DNA of 64,000 nt from Leisingera aquaemixtae (GTDB lineage Bacteria > Pseudomonadota > Alphaproteobacteria > Rhodobacterales > Rhodobacteraceae), in NCBI RefSeq assembly GCF_001458395.1, contig NZ_CYSR01000021.1, positions 310,001 to 374,000 on the forward strand, in the 5' to 3' direction. Position numbers and translations under genes: made by a program. Under the pieces are notes generated by a model. That model was given only the letters and a program-made list of their open reading frames with translations. It made no database searches and was not told where the DNA came from. Position 1 is the first letter of the stretch. Each line of letters begins with the position of its first letter. Below, piece after piece: positions 8,729 to 19,833 of this stretch.

Positions 8729-9809
8729 CGTGCTTGCACAGGCTTTGCAGCCGGGCGCCACCATCGGCATCCTCGGCGGCGGCCAGCTGGGCCGGATGCT
8801 CTCGGTCGCGGCCTCCCGCCTCGGCTTCAAGACCCATATCTTTGAGCCCGGCGCCAACCCGCCCGCAGGCCATGTCGCCGACCGCGTGACCACCGCAGGC
8901 TACGAGGACGCCGAGGCGCTGGCCGCCTTCGCGGCTTCCGTCGACATCATCACCTATGAGTTCGAGAACATCCCGACCTCCGCGCTCGACCTGCTGGAAT
9001 CGCAAAAACCGATCCGCCCGGGCCGCGAGGCGCTGCGGATCAGCCAGGACCGGCTGACGGAAAAGACCTTCCTGCAGGACCTCGGCCTGCAAACAGCCCC
9101 CTTCGCGGACATCACTGACCAGGCCAGCCTCGACGCCGCCCTGGCAGAGATCGGCGCCCCATCGATCCTGAAAACCCGCCGCTTCGGTTATGACGGCAAG
9201 GGCCAGGCCCGCATCAAATCGCCTGAAGACGCAAACGAAGCGCTCGCGTCCATGGCCGGCGCGCCCTCGATCCTCGAAGGGTTCGTGAACTTCACCCACG
9301 AGGTCTCGGTCATCGCCGCCCGCGGCGTGAGCGGCGAGATCGCCTGTTTTGACCCCGGCGAAAACGTCCACCGCGACGGCATCCTGCACACCACCACCGT
9401 GCCCGCAAAGCTCAGCACGTCCCAGCGCATGGACGCGGTGCTGATGGCCGGCAAGATCCTGAACGCGCTGGACTATGTCGGCGTTCTCGGCGTCGAACTC
9501 TTCGTCACGCCCCAGGGCCTGATCGTCAACGAGATCGCCCCGCGCGTGCATAATTCCGGCCACTGGACCCAGAACGGCTGCACCGTCGACCAGTTCGAAC
9601 AGCACATCCGCGCGGTTGCGGGATGGCCGCTTGGCGACGGCCAGCGCCACTCGGACGTGGTGATGGAAAACCTGATCGGCGATGACGTGGAGCGCTTGCC
9701 CGAACTGGCAAAAGAAGCCGATTGCGCACTCCACCTCTATGGCAAGGCGGAGGCCAAGCCGGGCCGCAAGATGGGCCATGTGAACCGGGTGGTTAAGGCG
9801 CAGGGGTAA
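8721..9809 (+). CDS. purK: 5-(carboxyamino)imidazole ribonucleotide synthase
   Basis: 362 residues, an ATP-grasp enzyme making N5-CAIR from AIR, ATP and bicarbonate. N-terminal pre-ATP-grasp motif [12 protein letters not shown]; then [20 protein letters not shown] and the metal-binding [13 protein letters not shown] region. It overlaps purE by 8 bases and supplies its substrate. An interspersed repeat, not a clear terminator, follows. Confidence 0.96.
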   Translation: MTDVLAQALQPGATIGILGGGQLGRMLSVAASRLGFKTHIFEPGANPPAGHVADRVTTAGYEDAEALAAFAASVDIITYEFENIPTSALDLLESQKPIRPGREALRISQDRLTEKTFLQDLGLQTAPFADITDQASLDAALAEIGAPSILKTRRFGYDGKGQARIKSPEDANEALASMAGAPSILEGFVNFTHEVSVIAARGVSGEIACFDPGENVHRDGILHTTTVPAKLSTSQRMDAVLMAGKILNALDYVGVLGVELFVTPQGLIVNEIAPRVHNSGHWTQNGCTVDQFEQHIRAVAGWPLGDGQRHSDVVMENLIGDDVERLPELAKEADCALHLYGKAEAKPGRKMGHVNRVVKAQG

Positions 9810-9823
9810 TCCCCGGTTTCGCA

Positions 9824-9873
9824 GGCTGGGGGCGCTGCCCCCAGACCCCCGGGATACTTTTCAGCCAGAAGAA
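9824..9873 (+). repeat. Roseobacter-type interspersed repeat, copy 1
   Basis: A CTGGGGGC / GCCCCCAG hairpin, then CCCCCGGGATACTTTT and AGCCAGAAGAA. Related copies are at 56410-56465, 63252-63310 and, as a divergent inverted form, 12881-12918. All lie just downstream of genes. Confidence 0.7.
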
Positions 9874-9970
9874 GCAGGCGGCCCGTAGCGGAAACGCCCG
9901 GTGAAAGCGGCCCCGCCGGTTTCACGCGCCGCAAAGAGGGCCATCAGGCCTGATGCGCGGCGCTTCCCCC

Positions 9971-11119
9971 TCAGGCCAGGAACCGGCCCGCAACCTCCCC
10001 GGCCATATAGCTGACCCGCCCGCCGGCAATTGTCGCCGCGACCCGCTGGGTGGCCTTGTCCAGCACCAGGATGTCGGCGCGCTTGCCCGCCTCCAGCGTG
10101 CCGCGATCGTCAAGCCCCAGCAGCTGCGCAGGCCCGTGTGAGACCAGCCGCCAGGCGCCCTCCAGATCCAAGAGGCCGGAGCGTTCCAGCATCAGCGCTG
10201 CACGGCGCGGGCTGGGGTAGTGATAGTCGGAGGCCAGCGCATCGCACAGCCCCATGGCGATCAGCTCCACGGCAGAGGCATTGCCCTTGTGCGAGCCGCC
10301 GCGCACCACATTCGGGGAGCCGAGGATCACCGGATCGCCCGCGGCGCGCGCCGCTTCTGCGGCCTCAAGTGTCTCGGGAAACTCGGAAATCCGCGCGCCG
10401 CGCGCGCGCCAGACGGCGCGGCCTTCTGCGGTCTGGTCGTCATGACTGCCGAGCCGCACCTCCAGCGCCGCCAGCTCCGCACAGAGTGCGTCCAGGCGGC
10501 CTGCCGCCTCCTCCCGGCGCGCGTGCATGTCCTTCAGCATCTGCCAGTGCACCTCCGGATTGCGCCCCGCCTTCAGCGCCTGCCCGGTCAGCCGCGGCGG
10601 CTTCTTGCCCGCCGCCAGCCGGTCATGCGGCAGGTGGTCGTTGAACACCACATAAGGCACCTGCCAGTCCGCCACCTTGCGGGCCAGCCCTTCGTAATCC
10701 TCCAGCATATGGATCTCAAACCGCAGCTGCGGCAGCAGGCCGGTCACGACAGAGCCGCGCACCGCCTTGATGGCCTCAAACACCTGCGCGGCAAACTCCG
10801 GGCTGCGCAGACCGCCCTCCCAGGAGTAGAACTGCGCCAGCACCGCGGTGGTGATGCCGTTGGCCGCCAGCTCCGCCTCGGCGGCCACCACCCCCTCGGC
10901 CATCTGCTTCATCGCGCCCCGGCGCGGCGCCAGGTGGCGTTCAAACCCGTCGCCATGCACGTCCACAATTCCCGGCAGCACCAGATAGCCCGACAGGTCC
11001 ACAATCCGTCCCGCAGGCGCATCCGCCACCTGCCCGTCCGCAAGGGCGATTTCACCGCCGCGCTCCAGCCCGCCGGGGCGCAGCACATCGCCGCCCTGCA
11101 AGGTCAGTTCCAACGTCAT
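9971..11119 (-). CDS. phnM: Alpha-D-ribose 1-methylphosphonate 5-triphosphate diphosphatase
   Basis: 382 residues, amidohydrolase superfamily. The metal-site motif [12 protein letters not shown] is at about residue 55, and GSHDDQT and [14 protein letters not shown] are typical of PhnM. In the C-P lyase pathway PhnM removes diphosphate from the ribose 1-phosphonate triphosphate intermediate. No other phn gene is in the window; its partner is an exported esterase whose stop overlaps its ATG (ATGA). It may therefore be a PhnM homologue on another substrate, or belong to a dispersed C-P lyase pathway. Confidence 0.85.
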   Translation of the reverse strand: MTLELTLQGGDVLRPGGLERGGEIALADGQVADAPAGRIVDLSGYLVLPGIVDVHGDGFERHLAPRRGAMKQMAEGVVAAEAELAANGITTAVLAQFYSWEGGLRSPEFAAQVFEAIKAVRGSVVTGLLPQLRFEIHMLEDYEGLARKVADWQVPYVVFNDHLPHDRLAAGKKPPRLTGQALKAGRNPEVHWQMLKDMHARREEAAGRLDALCAELAALEVRLGSHDDQTAEGRAVWRARGARISEFPETLEAAEAARAAGDPVILGSPNVVRGGSHKGNASAVELIAMGLCDALASDYHYPSPRRAALMLERSGLLDLEGAWRLVSHGPAQLLGLDDRGTLEAGKRADILVLDKATQRVAATIAGGRVSYMAGEVAGRFLA

Positions 11120-11892
11120 TCCTCTGCCTCTTCACAGCCGCCATTCAGCTGGCAGGCCTCGGTGATGATCTCTTCCACCGCCGCCAGCCAGCCCAGGCCG
11201 GGCTCAAACCGCCCCTCTTCCAGGAAATGCAGCGCCTGCGCCATCACCTGCGGGTTGTTCATCATGTAGGTGTGGGTGACCGGCAGCGTCAGATGCGCCG
11301 CCATGCCTGCCACCTTGGTGCTGTCGACCGACACCTTGCCGTCATCCTCCCCCGGGATCAGCGAGGAGAACAGCGGGTTCAGTGTCTCATTGCCCGCAAT
11401 CACCCCCAGCTCGAAATTCACCGGCGGCAGGCGCCTGGGCAGGCTGCCCGTTCCGGTCCCCAGCTGCAGCCCGGCAGGCCCGTTCAGCAGGCCGAACACC
11501 TCCCAGTCGCCCAACTCATCCACCAGCTCGCTGCCCTGGTTGGGCGGCCCCATCATCACCACCCGGCCCAGATTGCCCGGGTGATTGCCCTGCAGCCAGT
11601 AGCGCAGCAGGATGCCCCCCATCGAGTGGCTGACCACATGAGTGGTTTCCGCGCCGCAGGCGGCAAAGGCCCCCGGCAGGGTCTCCTCCGCCAGCACCTG
11701 AATCGCCGCCTCGGTGGAGGCATAGCCGGGCCGCACCACGCTGTAGCCGCGCGACTGCAAAACCTCCTCCATCACCGCGAATGAGGTCTCGGTGCGCGCC
11801 AATCCATGCAGCAGGATCACGCAATCGGCGGCCGCGGGCAGCGGCAGCAGCGCCGCAGCGGCGGCAAGGAGGGGTTTCATAAACTCACGCAT
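11116..11892 (-). CDS. Exported alpha/beta hydrolase (lipase/esterase-like)
   Basis: 258 residues, with an N-terminal signal peptide ([18 protein letters not shown], cleaved after AAA) if translation begins at 11880; the ATG at 11892 adds four residues. After cleavage the HG motif [14 protein letters not shown] gives the oxyanion hole, and the nucleophile Ser sits in [16 protein letters not shown] and [16 protein letters not shown] resemble periplasmic triacylglycerol-lipase-like hydrolases. Cys residues near the C-terminus may form a disulfide. It shares an ATGA overlap with phnM, so the two are one transcript. Confidence 0.8.
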   Translation of the reverse strand: MREFMKPLLAAAAALLPLPAAADCVILLHGLARTETSFAVMEEVLQSRGYSVVRPGYASTEAAIQVLAEETLPGAFAACGAETTHVVSHSMGGILLRYWLQGNHPGNLGRVVMMGPPNQGSELVDELGDWEVFGLLNGPAGLQLGTGTGSLPRRLPPVNFELGVIAGNETLNPLFSSLIPGEDDGKVSVDSTKVAGMAAHLTLPVTHTYMMNNPQVMAQALHFLEEGRFEPGLGWLAAVEEIITEACQLNGGCEEAEE

Positions 11893-11937
11893 GGCGCCCA
11901 GATAAGCGCAAGCGGCGGCACAGGGAAGACCCCGCGG

Positions 11938-12807
11938 TCAGCCGGCGGCCCGTTTGGCCGGCTGCGCCTTGCGCCCCGGCGCCCGCAGCACCACCAGCGC
12001 AATGCCGCCCAGCACCGCCGCGCTGCCAAACAGCAGCCGCAGGGTCACGGTCTCGCCCAGCAGCACGGCCCCCGCCAGGATCGCAATCACCGGCACGCTC
12101 AGCTGCACAGTGGCGGCCACCGCGGGCAGGATCTGCGGCAGCAGCCGGTACCACAGCGCATAGCCCATGCCGGAGGTCACCGCCCCCGACAGCACCGCCA
12201 GCCCCGCGCCATAGAGGCTGACCGAGCTGCCGCCCAGCCATAAGGCAATTGGCAGGAACATCGCCGCCGACCACAGGAAATTCACCGCCGTCGCCGCCAG
12301 CGGCTGCGCCGCCCCCCGCCCCAGAATGCTGTAGATCCCCCAGCCCAGACCCGCCGCCGCCATCAACAGCGACGCGCCCAACGGCGCCGTGCCGGAGCCG
12401 TCGGGCCAGACCACATAGGCAAGCCCCAGAAACGCCAGCACCGCGCCCGCCAGCTGTCCCGCGCTGACCGGATTGCCCCGCACCGCGCCCCAGAGGAACA
12501 TCGTGACCTGCACAACCCCGAACAGCACCAGCGCGCCAAGCCCTGCATCAAGCTGCTGATAGGCCAGCGAAAATCCCGCGATATAAAGCGTCAGCGCCGC
12601 CCCGCCCCCCAGGCTCTCCCTAAGACCCTGGCGCACCGCCAGCCCTTGGGCCTGGCACAGCACCACCAGCATCGCCGCACCGGAGGCCAGCCGCAAAAGA
12701 CCAAAGCTGCCCGCATCCATATGCCCGCCCCCGATCGCCAACCGGCTGAGGATGGAGTTCGCGGCAAAGGCCGCCATGGTGAGGGAGACAAGAAGAAACA
12801 GGCGCAT
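11938..12807 (-). CDS. DMT superfamily exporter (EamA domains)
   Basis: 289 residues from the ATG at 12807, where the first hydrophobic segment (MRLFLLVSLTMAAFAANS) begins; longer upstream frames add charged sequence and are rejected. Ten hydrophobic segments in two EamA repeats can be traced, with NSILSRLAI at the start of repeat one and WGIYSILGRGAAQPLAATA opening repeat two. It is an inner-membrane drug/metabolite exporter of unknown substrate. The C-terminal tail is basic (GRKAQPAKRAAG). Confidence 0.82.
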   Translation of the reverse strand: MRLFLLVSLTMAAFAANSILSRLAIGGGHMDAGSFGLLRLASGAAMLVVLCQAQGLAVRQGLRESLGGGAALTLYIAGFSLAYQQLDAGLGALVLFGVVQVTMFLWGAVRGNPVSAGQLAGAVLAFLGLAYVVWPDGSGTAPLGASLLMAAAGLGWGIYSILGRGAAQPLAATAVNFLWSAAMFLPIALWLGGSSVSLYGAGLAVLSGAVTSGMGYALWYRLLPQILPAVAATVQLSVPVIAILAGAVLLGETVTLRLLFGSAAVLGGIALVVLRAPGRKAQPAKRAAG

Positions 12808-12880
12808 TTTCAAGGGGTAGCGCGCCGGAGCGTGCGGGGCCAGTGAAATTTCCGCGGCGCTTGCTTCAGGACACCGCGCG

Positions 12881-12918
12881 CTTTCACCTTTGCCCAAATA
12901 CTCCCGCCGGAGGCAGGC
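12881..12918 (-). repeat. Roseobacter-type interspersed repeat, divergent copy
   Basis: On the minus strand it reads GCCTCCGGCGGGAGTATTTG followed by GGCAAAG. This resembles the CGGGATATTT core of the other copies, without the GCCAGAAGAA end. Confidence 0.5.
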
Positions 12919-12944
12919 CCGCACCGCGGGCCTTCAATACCTCT

Positions 12945-12977
12945 CAAAACGAAAAGGGGCCGCCCGAAGGCAGCCCC
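12945..12977 (-). terminator. Rho-independent terminator of groESL
   Basis: Minus strand: GGGGCTGCC, a TTCG tetraloop, GGCGGCCCC, then TTTTCGTTTT. It is about 95 bases after the groEL stop. Confidence 0.88.
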
Positions 12978-13070
12978 AGTTCTTGCAGTCATCAGCGGTG
13001 GGCTTTCGGCAGATTGGCCTTCCCGGCCAATCGCCTGTCACCGCATCCCAAATTCCGGAGGGATTTGTGA

Positions 13071-14723
<1,653 letters not shown>

Positions 14724-14785
14724 TCACTCTCCTAGAGTAATCTGTAATTGTCAGCGAGGGATGGGATCAGAGCAGGCCCGCGGGC

Positions 14786-15073
14786 TTACTCGATGATGCC
14801 CATGATGTCGCTTTCCTTCATCATCAGCAGCTCTTCGCCGTCGACGGTGATCTCGGTGCCGGACCACTTGCCGAACATGATGCGGTCGCCGGATTTGACG
14901 GCCATCTCGATCAGCTCGCCGCTGTCCTTGCGGGCGCCTGCGCCGCAAGCAACCACAACGCCTTCGCTCGGCTTTTCCTTGGCGGAATCGGGGATGATCA
15001 GGCCGCCCGCGGTTTTTTCTTCGCTTTCGGTGCGGCGCACCATCACGCGGTCATGAAGCGGTTTCAATGCCAT
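14786..15073 (-). CDS. groS: 10 kDa co-chaperonin GroES
   Basis: 95 residues, standard length. N-terminal [19 protein letters not shown] and the mobile loop [15 protein letters not shown] are characteristic; the roof segment and [20 protein letters not shown] complete the fold. It forms the heptameric lid for GroEL. AAGGAGC lies upstream of the ATG, and the CIRCE element is about 70 bases upstream. Confidence 0.98.
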   Translation of the reverse strand: MALKPLHDRVMVRRTESEEKTAGGLIIPDSAKEKPSEGVVVACGAGARKDSGELIEMAVKSGDRIMFGKWSGTEITVDGEELLMMKESDIMGIIE

Positions 15074-15140
15074 CTTTGCAGCTCCTTAAAAAGGCTCAAA
15101 GGTTGTTATCTGTTGGACCTCCGCCTCCCCGGCGGGGCCG

Positions 15141-15167
15141 TTATCACTCACTCGGGGTGAGTGCTAA
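15141..15167 (-). promoter_or_regulatory. CIRCE element (HrcA operator) of groESL
   Basis: Minus strand: TTAGCACTC, 9 bases, GAGTGATAA. One arm matches the CIRCE consensus exactly and the other differs at one position. It sits just downstream of the predicted transcription start, where HrcA blocks transcription. Confidence 0.92.
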
Positions 15168-15175
15168 CGACGGGG

Positions 15176-15204
15176 AAGCTAGGCATCGGGCCGGGCCGAG
15201 TCAA
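15176..15204 (-). promoter_or_regulatory. Sigma-70 promoter of groESL
   Basis: Minus strand: TTGACT (15204-15199), 17 bases, TAGCTT (15181-15176), directly in front of the CIRCE element. Spacing to the element fits HrcA-controlled groE promoters of alphaproteobacteria. Confidence 0.75.
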
Positions 15205-15327
15205 CATCTTCCGGCAAGAAAAATCGCAGGAAATTGCGCAGCGCCGCGGGCATCGTGCGGAACCCCCGCAAAGCAATGATTTTGCGCCGGAAATCAGGCG
15301 GCCGTTACCGCTGCTGCCCGGCGCCGC

Positions 15328-15996
15328 CTAGGTTTCCCAGCTTTCCGCCCAATGCACCAGGCCTGCGCGGCCCGCCTCGGTCAGCTGGTAGATCCCGGTC
15401 TCCACCCGCTCGAACCAGCCGTAATGGTTGCTGGCCATCAGCCGGGTGGCACGGGCCACGCCGGTGGCGCGGGCGACTTCCGCTCCCTTGCAGGCGCCCG
15501 CCCCGGCCAGATGCGCGGCGCAGGCCAGCGCGTCCTGGCGGTAGGCGGTGACGATGCCGTGCCGGGTGGCGCCGCCTGCGTTCGGGTCGCCGCGCAGCGC
15601 CTGAAACTCGCGCAGCAGCCGCGCCTGTTTCTTCTTCGATTTGCGCGGGCTGTACGGTCCGGGGTCGCAATGCACCTCGGCCCGGCCGTCCTCCAGCACC
15701 GTGATCAGGCCCAGCCCCAGCCGCCGGCACATCGCCAGATTGTCCTTCAGCATCCGCCGCGCCTGCCGCCCCCCGGGCCGCGGCACCGCGATATAGACGT
15801 GATCGGTGACCGCCAGCCGGGCCACCGCCTGGTGGAACAGCGACAAGGAGAATTTCAGCTTCAGCTCGACAATCACCGGCGGCTCTGCACCGCGGACAGC
15901 CACCACATCGGCAGCCCCCACCTCGCCCTTCACGGCATAGCCCTGGGCCTCCAGCAGCGCCTTCACCGGCGCATAAAGCTGATCCTCGCGTTCCAT
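15328..15996 (-). CDS. DUF2161 family protein (PD-(D/E)XK nuclease-like)
   Basis: 222 residues from the ATG at 15996 (MEREDQLYAPVKALLEAQGY); the frame is open further upstream, but that part is Cys/Arg-rich and overlaps the divergent gene. The N-terminal half contains the pattern ADVVAVRGAEPPVIVELKLKFS, a D...ExK arrangement of the PD-(D/E)XK nuclease fold. The C-terminal half (GVARATRLMASNHYGWFERV) resembles a winged helix. DUF2161 is common in Rhodobacteraceae with no proven function. Confidence 0.75.
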   Translation of the reverse strand: MEREDQLYAPVKALLEAQGYAVKGEVGAADVVAVRGAEPPVIVELKLKFSLSLFHQAVARLAVTDHVYIAVPRPGGRQARRMLKDNLAMCRRLGLGLITVLEDGRAEVHCDPGPYSPRKSKKKQARLLREFQALRGDPNAGGATRHGIVTAYRQDALACAAHLAGAGACKGAEVARATGVARATRLMASNHYGWFERVETGIYQLTEAGRAGLVHWAESWET

Positions 15997-16147
15997 GCCG
16001 CCATGACTGGCAGCAAGCGCCGCCGAAGGCAATCCGCCGCGCGGTTTTACGGCCCAGGCGGCAGGTTTTGCATTGCCGCCCCCCCTGCCCCGCCCTAGGG
16101 TCATACACTCAGGCCACAGTTCCGGACCCCCGGGGAAAGGGCGCTTG

Positions 16148-17131
16148 ATGAAACCCATTGCACTTGCCTTGGCCCTGGTCCTGCAGGCCTCTGCCGGCCT
16201 GGCCGCCTGCCGCGGCATCGACTACCGCGACCACCTGCCGCCCGCCACCGAAGCGCGGCTGGAGCGCGAGATGGCCGCCACCCCGTTTTCCCGCGGCAAC
16301 CACTGGATCGCCACCAAGGGCAGCCGCACCATCCATGTGATCGGCACCATGCACGGCGGCGATTCCCGCATGGCCCGGGTGATGCGCAACCTGCGCCCGG
16401 CGCTGGCCTCGGCGCAGGCGATCTACCTGGAAACGCTGCAGCCCGGAGTGGAGACGCCGGAAACCATGCCCGCGAGTCTGGCCAGCAGCTTTCTGCTGCC
16501 GCAAGGGCAAGAGCTGCGGCACCTGCTGGGCAAGGAAGCCTGGCGCCATTTTGAACTGACCGCGCGGGTCTCCGGCGCCAATCTGGACACCATGAACCGG
16601 ATGCAGCCCTGGGCGGTGTCGATGTTCCTGGTGCAAAGCGGCTGCCGCCCCTACGGCTTTGGCCTGAAGCGCGGTCTGGACGACCGGATCGCCGATTTCG
16701 CGCGCCGCAAGCGGATCCCGGTGGGCGGGCTGGAAACCCCGGCGCAGGCGCTGACGGCGATTGCCGGCCTGCCGCTGCGCGACCAGGCGCGGATGCTGGA
16801 GCTGGAGCTGGAGCTGGTGCGCTCCTCCAAGCCCGAAGATGCCACCCCGGTGGAGGCCTATTTCGATCAGAGCGTCTGGTCCGCCTTCGTGCTGGCCCCG
16901 TGGATCAGCGCCCAGTACAGCAGCTTTTCCGGGGCGGAGACCGCGCGGCTGTGGCGCCAGTACAATGACCGCCTGCTGGACCAGCGCAACAGGCGCTGGA
17001 TGAAGGTGATCGAGGCCGCCCGCCACGAGCGGATCGTGGTTGCGGTCGGCGCGGCGCATCTGCCCGGCAAAAACGGGGTGCTGAACCTGCTGCACCGCAA
17101 GGGGTTCAGCCTCACCCGCGCCGCGTGGTAG
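16148..17131 (+). CDS. TraB/GumN family protein, first of a tandem pair
   Basis: 327 residues from the ATG at 16148, with GGGAAAGGG 6 bases upstream. A signal peptide (MKPIALALALVLQASAGLAA) is followed by the Cys in AACRG; a lipoprotein box is not clear. The family's two blocks are present: IHVIGTMHGGD near residue 65 and VVAVGAAHLPGKNGVLNLL near the C-terminus, each with a conserved His. The TraB/GumN fold is related to metal-dependent Tiki-type proteases, but activity here is unproven. It is probably periplasmic. The next gene is a paralogue 47 bases downstream. Confidence 0.85.
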   Translation: MKPIALALALVLQASAGLAACRGIDYRDHLPPATEARLEREMAATPFSRGNHWIATKGSRTIHVIGTMHGGDSRMARVMRNLRPALASAQAIYLETLQPGVETPETMPASLASSFLLPQGQELRHLLGKEAWRHFELTARVSGANLDTMNRMQPWAVSMFLVQSGCRPYGFGLKRGLDDRIADFARRKRIPVGGLETPAQALTAIAGLPLRDQARMLELELELVRSSKPEDATPVEAYFDQSVWSAFVLAPWISAQYSSFSGAETARLWRQYNDRLLDQRNRRWMKVIEAARHERIVVAVGAAHLPGKNGVLNLLHRKGFSLTRAAW

Positions 17132-17178
17132 ACCCGGCGCATCGCGGTTTTCCTCCCCAGTTTCAGGACCTGTCTGTC

Positions 17179-18159
17179 ATGCGGCTTTTCCTCACCCTCC
17201 TCTTTCTGCTGCTGCCCGCCGCGCTATGGGCCGGCTGCACCGGCACCGACCTGCGCACCACCCTTGCGGCCGGCGATCTGGCCCGCCTGCAGGCCCGGGC
17301 CGCAGCCGCGCCCTTTGCCGAAGGCAACCACTGGATCGCCCGCCGCGGCACCCGCACCGTGCATGTGATCGGCACCATGCACATTAATGACCCGCGGATG
17401 GAGGCGATCACCGCCAAGCTGGCCCCGGTGGTCCGCGAGGCCGACCTGCTGCTGATGGAGGCCAGCCCCGCCGAGAAGGCCGCCTTCGAACGGAAACTGG
17501 GCCGCACCCCGTCGCTGATGCTGATCACCGAAGGGCCGACGCTGATCGACCGCCTGCCCCGGCAGGAGTGGGAAAACCTGGCCGCCAAGGCCCGCGCGCA
17601 CGGGATTGCGCCCTGGATGGCTGCCAAGATGCGGCCCTGGTTCCTCGCCCTGTCGATGGCGGTGCCGCCCTGCGTGCTGCGCCAGCCGGACGTCAAGAAC
17701 GGCCTCGACCTGCGCCTGGCCGCCGCGGCGGAACAGGCCGGGGTGCCGATCCGCTCGCTGGAGGATCCGATGAGCGTGATCCGGATGCTGGACGGCGATC
17801 CGCTGGAGGAGCAAGTCCGCCAGCTGCGCGCCTATACCGCGTTGCTGGGCGGCGGCCAGGACGATTTCTTCACCATGGCAGAGGCCTATTTCGACCAGCA
17901 GGTGCTGCACGCGCTGCTGCTGAGCGAGCAGGCGTTTCTGGAAAACGGCGCCCTGACCCGGGCGGAGCGCGAAGAGATGTGGGCGGAGACAATGCAGCAG
18001 CTGCTGGACCAGCGCAACCGGGCCTGGATTCCGGTGATCGAGGCGGCAGAGGCCAGCCCCCTTGTGGTGGCCGCAGGCGCGCTGCATCTGCCGGGGGAAA
18101 ACGGCGTGCTGAACCTGCTGCAGCAGCAGGGCTACAGCCTGGAGCGCGCCCCGTTCTGA
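17179..18159 (+). CDS. TraB/GumN family protein, second of a tandem pair
   Basis: 326 residues with a signal peptide (MRLFLTLLFLLLPAALWAGC). It shares the same two blocks with its upstream neighbour: VHVIGTMHINDPRM and VVAAGALHLPGENGVLNLL, plus GNHWIARRGTRT and LLDQRNRAWIPVIEAAE. The order of matching segments and equal lengths show a tandem duplication, now well diverged. The two are probably one transcript. Function as for the first copy. Confidence 0.85.
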   Translation: MRLFLTLLFLLLPAALWAGCTGTDLRTTLAAGDLARLQARAAAAPFAEGNHWIARRGTRTVHVIGTMHINDPRMEAITAKLAPVVREADLLLMEASPAEKAAFERKLGRTPSLMLITEGPTLIDRLPRQEWENLAAKARAHGIAPWMAAKMRPWFLALSMAVPPCVLRQPDVKNGLDLRLAAAAEQAGVPIRSLEDPMSVIRMLDGDPLEEQVRQLRAYTALLGGGQDDFFTMAEAYFDQQVLHALLLSEQAFLENGALTRAEREEMWAETMQQLLDQRNRAWIPVIEAAEASPLVVAAGALHLPGENGVLNLLQQQGYSLERAPF

Positions 18160-18188
18160 GCACATCGCCGCATTGCAGCAGCTGCGGG

Positions 18189-18217
18189 GTGACAAGGCTG
18201 CGCGCCGCCCCTATAAG
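18189..18217 (+). promoter_or_regulatory. Probable sigma-70 promoter of ppaC
   Basis: GTGACA, 17 bases, TATAAG, about 50 bases before the chosen start at 18266. Confidence 0.5.
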
Positions 18218-18265
18218 GCGCGCAAATCTCCCCTTTTTGGACTCATGAGTGAACAGGACAGTCAC

Positions 18266-19186
18266 ATGACCATTCAAGTTTTCGGCCATAAATCCCCCGA
18301 CACCGACTCCACCGGCTCCCCGATCGTCTGGGCCTGGTACCTGAACGAGGTGAAGGGCGCCGCCGCCGCGCCCAAACTGCTGGGCGAGCCGAACACCGAA
18401 GCGGCCTTCATGCTGCAGCGCTGGGGCCTGGAGAAGCCGGAAATCATCGCGGACGTGGCCGATGATGCGGCTGTTGTGATCGTCGACACCAACAACCCGG
18501 CAGAGCTGCCCGCCAACATCAACGGCGCCGATGTGCAGGCGATCATCGACCACCACAAGCTGGTCGGCGGCCTGGAAACCAAGGGTCCGATCGACATCAC
18601 CATCCGCCCGCTGGCCTGCACCGCCACCATCATGCACGACCTGATGGGCGACGACGCCGCCAAGATGCCGGAAGCCATCAAGGGCGCGGCGCTGACCTGC
18701 ATCCTGTCCGACACGCTGGAATTCCGCTCGCCGACCACCACCGCGCATGACAAGGCCGTGGCCGAGAAGCTGGCCGCCGACCTGGGCATCAACATCTCCG
18801 AATACGCGGCCGAGATGTTTGCCGCCAAATCCGACGTCTCCTCCTTCTCCGATGCCGAGCTGCTGCGCATGGACTCCAAGGAGTATGAGGTCGACGGCAC
18901 CAAGTTCCGCGTCTCGGTTCTGGAAACCACCGCGCCGGCCGTGGTGCTGGACCGCAAGGCGTCGCTGATGGACACCATGACCGCCGTCGCAGCCGAGGAC
19001 GGCGTCGATCAGGTGCTGCTGTTCGTGGTCGACATCCTGAACGAGGAAGCCACCCTGCTGGTGCCCAACGACCTGGTGAAAACCGTGGCCGCCAAGTCCT
19101 TTGGCGCCGAGGCCGCAGGCGACACCGTGGTGCTGCCGGGCATCATGTCCCGCAAAAAGCAGATCATTCCGAACCTGAAAGTCTGA
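18266..19186 (+). CDS. ppaC: Manganese-dependent (family II) inorganic pyrophosphatase
   Basis: 306 residues from the ATG at 18266 (AGGACAG 6 bases upstream); ATG 18245 is an in-frame alternative. It hydrolyses pyrophosphate to phosphate in the cytoplasm, pulling biosynthetic reactions forward. The DHH-family metal-site motifs are visible: FGHKSPDTDS at residues 5-14, VIVDTNNP, and the DHHKLVGG signature near residue 96. The DHHA2 domain follows, with the SRKKQIIP segment at the extreme C-terminus that contacts substrate. A perfect terminator follows. Confidence 0.96.
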   Translation: MTIQVFGHKSPDTDSTGSPIVWAWYLNEVKGAAAAPKLLGEPNTEAAFMLQRWGLEKPEIIADVADDAAVVIVDTNNPAELPANINGADVQAIIDHHKLVGGLETKGPIDITIRPLACTATIMHDLMGDDAAKMPEAIKGAALTCILSDTLEFRSPTTTAHDKAVAEKLAADLGINISEYAAEMFAAKSDVSSFSDAELLRMDSKEYEVDGTKFRVSVLETTAPAVVLDRKASLMDTMTAVAAEDGVDQVLLFVVDILNEEATLLVPNDLVKTVAAKSFGAEAAGDTVVLPGIMSRKKQIIPNLKV

Positions 19187-19212
19187 TCCGCCTCAGGTCT
19201 GTGAAACGCAAA

Positions 19213-19236
19213 AGGCGCCCCGCGGGGCGCCTTTTT
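19213..19236. terminator. Bidirectional terminator between ppaC and the DUF995 gene
   Basis: AGGCGCCCC / GGGGCGCCT perfect arms with a GC loop, TTTTT on the plus strand and TTTTGCGTTT on the minus strand. It serves both convergent genes. Confidence 0.92.
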
Positions 19237-19295
19237 CTGTTACCGGGCAGGTGTCGCTGCGGCGCAGGCGCCGGCCTTGCGGCAGGGCGGCCGGG

Positions 19296-19781
19296 CTACA
19301 GCCCCAGATCCCGGCTGATCTTGCGGAACTGGCGCTGCTGGCTGTTGCCGCTGACCTGCTTGCTTTGCTTGTGCCGGTACCAGTCGCCGTCCTCGTTCAG
19401 GTAACGCTCCCACACGGTGCCGTCCGGAGCGGTGACGAACTGCCAGCAGCTCTTGTGCGGATAGGCCTTGACCGCACCGCCTTCGGCCTTGTGCCAGTTG
19501 GCCTCGTGGCAGAGTTTACCCTTGCGCGTCACATACCATTTGCCGATGCCAACGGCGTCCTTGGTTTTGTTGATCCCCTGGAAGCGGCCGTCCGCCGCCC
19601 AATAGGCATGGCCGCCGCTGTTCCAGTTCGAGGTCTTGCCCGCATAAAGCTGAAGGATCACCTCGGGCGGGGTTGCCTTGGCGCCTTTGGGCTTGCCGCC
19701 GGCCAGAGCCGGTGCTGCGGGCATGGCAGCCAGAACGCAGGCCGCCACGGCCAGTCTGAGGCTTTGCTTAACGGATGTCAT
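19296..19781 (-). CDS. Exported DUF995-like protein
   Basis: 161 residues from the ATG at 19781, preceded by a strong GGGGGGAGGAC site. A signal peptide (VKQSLRLAVAACVLAAMPAAPALA) is clear. The mature part is rich in Trp and Cys: ILQLYAGKTSNWNSGGHAYW, GKWYVTRKGKLCHEANWHK and CWQFVTAPDGTVWERY. This pattern resembles DUF995, a family of alphaproteobacterial exported proteins of unknown function. It is probably periplasmic with one disulfide. Confidence 0.7.
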   Translation of the reverse strand: MTSVKQSLRLAVAACVLAAMPAAPALAGGKPKGAKATPPEVILQLYAGKTSNWNSGGHAYWAADGRFQGINKTKDAVGIGKWYVTRKGKLCHEANWHKAEGGAVKAYPHKSCWQFVTAPDGTVWERYLNEDGDWYRHKQSKQVSGNSQQRQFRKISRDLGL

Positions 19782-19833
19782 GTCCTCCCCCCCCTTTATT
19801 CCTGACACGGGTTGCGCGCCCGCCTGGGAAGAG

